In this document: in pieces, positions 30,201 to 32,174 of the stretch
Layout of the letters: each line of letters starts with the position of its first letter
Numbering within the stretch: position 1 is the first letter of the stretch
NCBI GenBank assembly: GCA_905215325.1
Contig: CAJMPP010000027.1
Coordinates: 1 to 32,174 of the forward strand
Reading direction: 5' to 3'
DNA from: an uncultured bacterium
GTDB lineage: Bacteria; Actinomycetota; Coriobacteriia; Coriobacteriales; Eggerthellaceae
DNA length: 32,174 nt
The notes under the pieces: model-generated
Seen by the model: only the letters and a program-made list of their open reading frames with translations
Databases searched by the model: none
Told to the model about the DNA's origin: nothing
Program-made: the position numbers and the translations under genes

Positions 30201-30956
30201 TACGATTCCGCTCGCGCATTCGAGCAGGCGGGCGCCGTGGCCGATACGCTGGTCATCAACAACCTCACGCCCTCGGCCGTCGCCGAGAGCACGAAGGCGC
30301 TGGTGGAGGCCATCAAGAACAGCCAGATCATCATGCTGCCCGGCGGCTTCTCCGGCGGCGACGAGCCCGACGGTTCGGCGAAGTTCATCACGGCCTTCTT
30401 CCGCGCCCCCGAGGTCACCGAGGCTGTGCGCGATTTGCTGTTCAACCGCGACGGCCTGATGCTGGGCATCTGCAACGGATTCCAGGCGCTCGTGAAGCTG
30501 GGCCTGGTGCCGTACGGCGACATCCGCCCCATGGACGACGAGTGCCCCACGCTCACGTTCAACACCATCGGCCGCCATCAGAGCCGCTTGGTGCGCACGC
30601 GCGTTGCCAGCAACCTGAGCCCCTGGCTGTCCCAGTGCGAGCCCGGCGACATCCACACCGTGGCTATCAGCCATGGCGAGGGCCGCTTCGTGTGCAGCCC
30701 CGAGCTGCAGCATGAGCTCGAGGTCACGGGCCGTATCGCCACGCAGTACGTTGACGAGGCCGGCCAGCCCAGCATGGATTGGGATGTGAACCCCAACGGC
30801 TCGGTCATGGCCATCGAGGGCATCACCAGCCCCGACGGCCGCGTGCTAGGCAAGATGGGCCACGTGGAGCGCCGCGGCAACGGTCTGTACAAGAACGTCC
30901 CGGGCGACAAGTTCATGCCCCTGTTCGAAAGCGGCGTGAAGTACTTCACGGACTAG
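27237..30956 (+). CDS. purL: Phosphoribosylformylglycinamidine synthase, single-chain form with fused glutaminase
   Basis: This 1,239-residue cytosolic enzyme converts FGAR, glutamine and ATP to FGAM in purine synthesis. It is the large, one-chain type that joins the PurS-like N-terminal domain, the PurL synthetase core and the PurQ glutaminase. Seen in order: the SDHCRHTTFGTEM motif near residue 220, the NETHNHPTEIEPFGGAAT block near 320, a second AIRS-type half with GGKDSMSGSF, and the glutaminase domain from about residue 975 (VIIPVFPGTNCEYDSARAFE) with nucleophile Cys1079 (GICNGFQAL) and His1146/Glu1148 (SHGEGRF). The ATG at 27237 follows an AGGAAGG ribosome site by six bases, although the frame stays open upstream to 27141. 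A strong terminator lies about 50 bases after the stop. The gene appears intact. Confidence 0.96.
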   Translation: MVSRIYVEKKPGFDVEAQQLAHELRSILGITSLEGLRLVNRYDVEGISQELFDQCVPTVFSEPQVDVASAELPQADGAQVFAVEFLPGQFDQRAASASECIQLISQGERPEVRSAKVYLLSGPLSDQDVQAIKHYVINPIEAREASLEQRDTLAMAQPQPEPVEVLEGFLDLDAAGLAQFIADRELAMDEADLAFCQQYFQGEGRCPTITEIKMIDTYWSDHCRHTTFGTEMTDVAIDDPRVQAAFDQYLDMRNELGRQAKPVCLMDMGTIGAKWLKSKGVLTGLDESEEINACTVKCKADVDGEEQDWLYLFKNETHNHPTEIEPFGGAATCLGGAIRDPLSGRSYVYQAMRVTGAANPLAPVSETLPGKLPQRKLVTTAAAGYSSYGNQIGLATGQVNELYHPGYVAKRMEIGAVVAATPADHVRRETPEAGDVVVLLGGRTGRDGIGGATGSSKEHNLESLEHCGAEVQKGNPPEERKIQRLFRRGEATRLIKRCNDFGAGGVSVAIGELADGLRINLNKVPKKYEGLDGTELAISESQERMACAIAASDVDEFLRYAREENLEATVVAEVTDDARVRVMWNDNAIIDLSREFLASNGAPKQQAVHVGQAGAYKRTWEGETLAQRMNSLVTDLNVCSNKGLSERFDSTIGAATVLMPFGGKNQLTPAQAMVAKLPVGGETTTCSGMAWGFNPYLTEADQFTGSYVAVVESVARLVAAGFKRQDMYLTFQEYFESLRGDAKRWGKPTAAVLGALMAQVDLGIGSIGGKDSMSGSFEQLDVPPTLVSFATAVGKVGRVTSPEFKGAGHRVALVAPRCYDAEGIAPASEDALAAMDAVQELIGNGAALAVCTPGYGCMAESLFKMCVGNGLGVKLDDVDADALFAPAYGSFLVELADNAQLPAATDNLDVVVLGTTTEDYRFIAAGEELDMAALQEAWEGAIESVYPYRQEGEAVKQVTVDNRLPLTYNGTIARPRVIIPVFPGTNCEYDSARAFEQAGAVADTLVINNLTPSAVAESTKALVEAIKNSQIIMLPGGFSGGDEPDGSAKFITAFFRAPEVTEAVRDLLFNRDGLMLGICNGFQALVKLGLVPYGDIRPMDDECPTLTFNTIGRHQSRLVRTRVASNLSPWLSQCEPGDIHTVAISHGEGRFVCSPELQHELEVTGRIATQYVDEAGQPSMDWDVNPNGSVMAIEGITSPDGRVLGKMGHVERRGNGLYKNVPGDKFMPLFESGVKYFTD

Positions 30957-31007
30957 AATGCGAATGCGCCGGCCGTTCGGCCGGCGCAGCGTTTGAGGGT
31001 CGATAGT

Positions 31008-31039
31008 GCCCTGTCGGCTTTTGCCGGCAGGGCGTTTTT
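31008..31039 (+). terminator. Intrinsic terminator of purL
   Basis: An 11-bp stem with one G-T pair (31008-31018 with 31023-31033) and a TTTT loop is followed by G and five T. A second hairpin without T-run, TGCGCCGGCCG with its complement, precedes it at 30965-30988. Confidence 0.88.
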
Positions 31040-31040
31040 G

Positions 31041-31435
31041 CGTCATCTGCTGGCTATTTTGCCGGCGGGAGGCTTTTGTTTTGCCCGATTCGGTCAGGGC
31101 AGGATGATTGATAGCAGGTAACCCGCCGTTTTACCAGGTAATCCTTGAATGTTCTCTCACGGATTTCGTGATGCTCGACTCCTTTTGCCGCCCCATGGGT
31201 GCGTAGGCGGCATGGGCGGAGTCGGGACGCTTCTTCGCATAGTTAGGGACCAGGTACACTCGAAGCGATATGTGCAGCTGCGGTGGCTAGGTTGGTCCTG
31301 GCGTCACGATCGAGGTTCGAATCGTAAACCGTTCCGCAACGTACGCGAGATTCGCTTGCGCTCGAACGTTGTATAAGTAGACTGGCCGATGCCGACCGTT
31401 CTTGGTGCGCTTTCGGGCGCAGAAAGGAGCGAGTC
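31041..31435. other. Gene-free region before the recombinase gene, rich in short repeats
   Basis: No gene was supported in these 395 bases, which look less GC-rich than the neighbours. Seen here: CAGGTAA twice (31116-31122, 31135-31141) with an inverted TTACC between them; a hairpin TGCCGCC/GGCGGCA (31186-31192 with 31206-31212); TCACG/CGTGA (31157-31161 with 31167-31171); and the dyad CAACGT/ACGTTG near the promoter. Some may be recombinase-binding sites, which is a guess. Confidence 0.4.
31337..31377 (+). promoter_or_regulatory. Dyad overlapping a -10 candidate before the recombinase gene
   Basis: CAACGT (31337-31342) and ACGTTG (31366-31371) form an inverted repeat, with CGAG/CTCG nested inside it (31346-31349 and 31361-31364). 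The right arm touches TATAAG (31372-31377), a -10 candidate 58 bases before the start codon. Recombinases often repress their own promoters by binding such dyads. Confidence 0.35.
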
Positions 31436-32068
31436 ATGACCATGTATGGATACGCAAGAGTGTCAAGCAAGGACCAAAACCTGAACAGGCAGCTCGATGC
31501 CCTATCCGCCATTGGCGTTTCGGAGGAATCCGTGTTCGTCGATTACCTGAGCGGGCGCAACTTCGATCGTCCCGGATATCAATCTCTGGTCGAACGTCTG
31601 CAGCCTGGCGACGTGCTCGTGGTGAAGAGCATCGACCGCCTTGGCCGCAACTACGATGAGATACTCGGCCAGTGGCGATTGCTCACCAAGCAAAGGGGCA
31701 TCGACATCGTGGTGTTGGATATGCCGCTGCTCGACACGCGTTCGACGTCCGGCCACGGGGTGACGGGAAAGCTGATCGCGGACATCGTGCTGGAATTGCT
31801 CAGCTACGTGGCGCACGTCGAGCGCGACAACATCCGCCAGCGCCAGGCGGAGGGGATCGCGGCGGCGCGTGCGCGCGGCGTCAAGCTGGGGCGACCGGCG
31901 CTGGCCGTGCCCGAAGAGTTCGATGTGGTGTACCGCAAGTGGGAAGACGGCTGCTTGAACAGCCGACAAGCGGCGGAATCGCTGGGAGTTTCGCATACGA
32001 CGTTCTTGAAGTGGGTAAAGCAGCAGCCCGCGGACGTCACAATCTCACACAAATCGATGCGCTCATAG
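31436..32068 (+). CDS. Serine recombinase of the resolvase/DNA-invertase family
   Basis: This 210-residue protein is a small site-specific recombinase. The catalytic domain starts with YGYARVSS (nucleophile Ser10) and continues with the family segments DYLSGRNFDRPGYQSL, GDVLVVKSIDRLGRNY and a long E helix (about 115-145, ending in ERDNIRQRQAEGIAAARARG). A C-terminal Hin-like helix-turn-helix follows (NSRQAAESLGVSHTTFLKWVK, beginning near residue 178). The length is that of Hin/Pin/Tn3-type enzymes, so it should act on short paired sites to invert or resolve DNA. An AAAGGAG ribosome site is six bases before the ATG. No transposase or element ends were recognised in the window. Inversion of a nearby segment, as a phase switch, is possible; the target lies outside the view or in the flanking dyads. 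Confidence 0.9.
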   Translation: MTMYGYARVSSKDQNLNRQLDALSAIGVSEESVFVDYLSGRNFDRPGYQSLVERLQPGDVLVVKSIDRLGRNYDEILGQWRLLTKQRGIDIVVLDMPLLDTRSTSGHGVTGKLIADIVLELLSYVAHVERDNIRQRQAEGIAAARARGVKLGRPALAVPEEFDVVYRKWEDGCLNSRQAAESLGVSHTTFLKWVKQQPADVTISHKSMRS

Positions 32069-32083
32069 CAAGAATCGCATCGC

Positions 32084-32112
32084 TTGCCAATACCGACTTT
32101 GGATGTTGGCAA
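32084..32112. repeat. Inverted repeat after the recombinase gene
   Basis: TTGCCAA (32084-32090) and TTGGCAA (32106-32112) are perfect inverted arms with a 15-base spacer, 16 bases after the recombinase stop. It could be a weak terminator or a recombination half-site pair. The window ends 62 bases later. Confidence 0.4.
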
Positions 32113-32174
32113 ATAATCTAGACGTTTGCTTACAGCCCCCTCGGCCTGATAAGGCGTTACTCGTTTCGGAGTGC

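Noticed and set aside
27222..30713. A 1,163-codon minus-strand frame opposite purL
   Set aside because: The same codon-bias shadow effect; purL on the plus strand is unambiguous.
31314..31323. GGTTCGAATC resembling a tRNA T-loop
   Set aside because: The flanking bases do not form a T-stem (CGAGG against CGTAA), and no acceptor or anticodon arms could be built around it.
31149..31376. 75-codon plus-strand frame before the recombinase gene
   Set aside because: It has no ribosome site, no recognisable domain, and overlaps the recombinase promoter candidate and several hairpins.

Overview
The window looks like chromosome from a high-GC gut actinobacterium of the class Coriobacteriia, most likely Eggerthellaceae (Eggerthella/Gordonibacter-like). 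This is inferred from GC-rich third codon positions, a secreted multiheme cytochrome paired with a Tat flavoprotein reductase, a LuxR-type regulator carrying a 12-helix membrane domain, and surface proteins ending in an LSxTGD sorting signal. No rRNA, tRNA or CRISPR array was seen.

Layout. (1) 199-4067: a respiratory module of a multiheme membrane cytochrome, an overlapping Tat-lipoprotein flavin reductase, and a membrane LuxR-type regulator that is probably read from a leaderless mRNA. (2) 4129-5459: a YfcE-type phosphodiesterase and, on the minus strand, a rubrerythrin behind a Fur-box-like palindrome. (3) 5850-20089: the main region of interest. A 2,576-residue wall-anchored subtilase (S8 domain, Ig-like domains, BspA-type leucine-rich repeats, three FIVAR repeats) is followed by a wall-anchored protein with four NEAT-like domains, a membrane-anchored Shp-like heme protein, an IsdE-like heme-binding Tat lipoprotein, an IsdF/FecCD-type permease and its ATPase. 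This reads as a complete route for carrying heme from the surface to the cytoplasm. (4) 20299-22653: a small DUF454 membrane protein and, on the minus strand, a membrane-anchored protein of unknown function with a long basic tail. (5) 22806-25330: an OmpR-type response regulator and its histidine kinase, which has an odd Gln/Arg-rich tail. (6) 25433-30956: purC, a small membrane protein and a full-length purL with fused glutaminase. (7) 31436-32068: a serine recombinase in an intergenic setting rich in short dyads.

How the genes may work together. The heme assignment is strongest for the binding lipoprotein, which keeps Met and His at the positions matching the S. aureus IsdE heme ligands, and for the Shp-like protein, which keeps two Met with the same 87-residue separation as the heme ligands of streptococcal Shp. 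The giant protease and the NEAT protein share an almost superimposable promoter block (three identical 7-mers with identical 6-base spacers). That suggests they are expressed together, so the protease may help release heme from host or dietary hemoproteins. A related GTT..CC direct repeat also precedes the DUF454 gene and the Shp-like gene. Function of the protease, the regulator of these promoters and the substrate of the flavin reductase are inferences, not seen directly.
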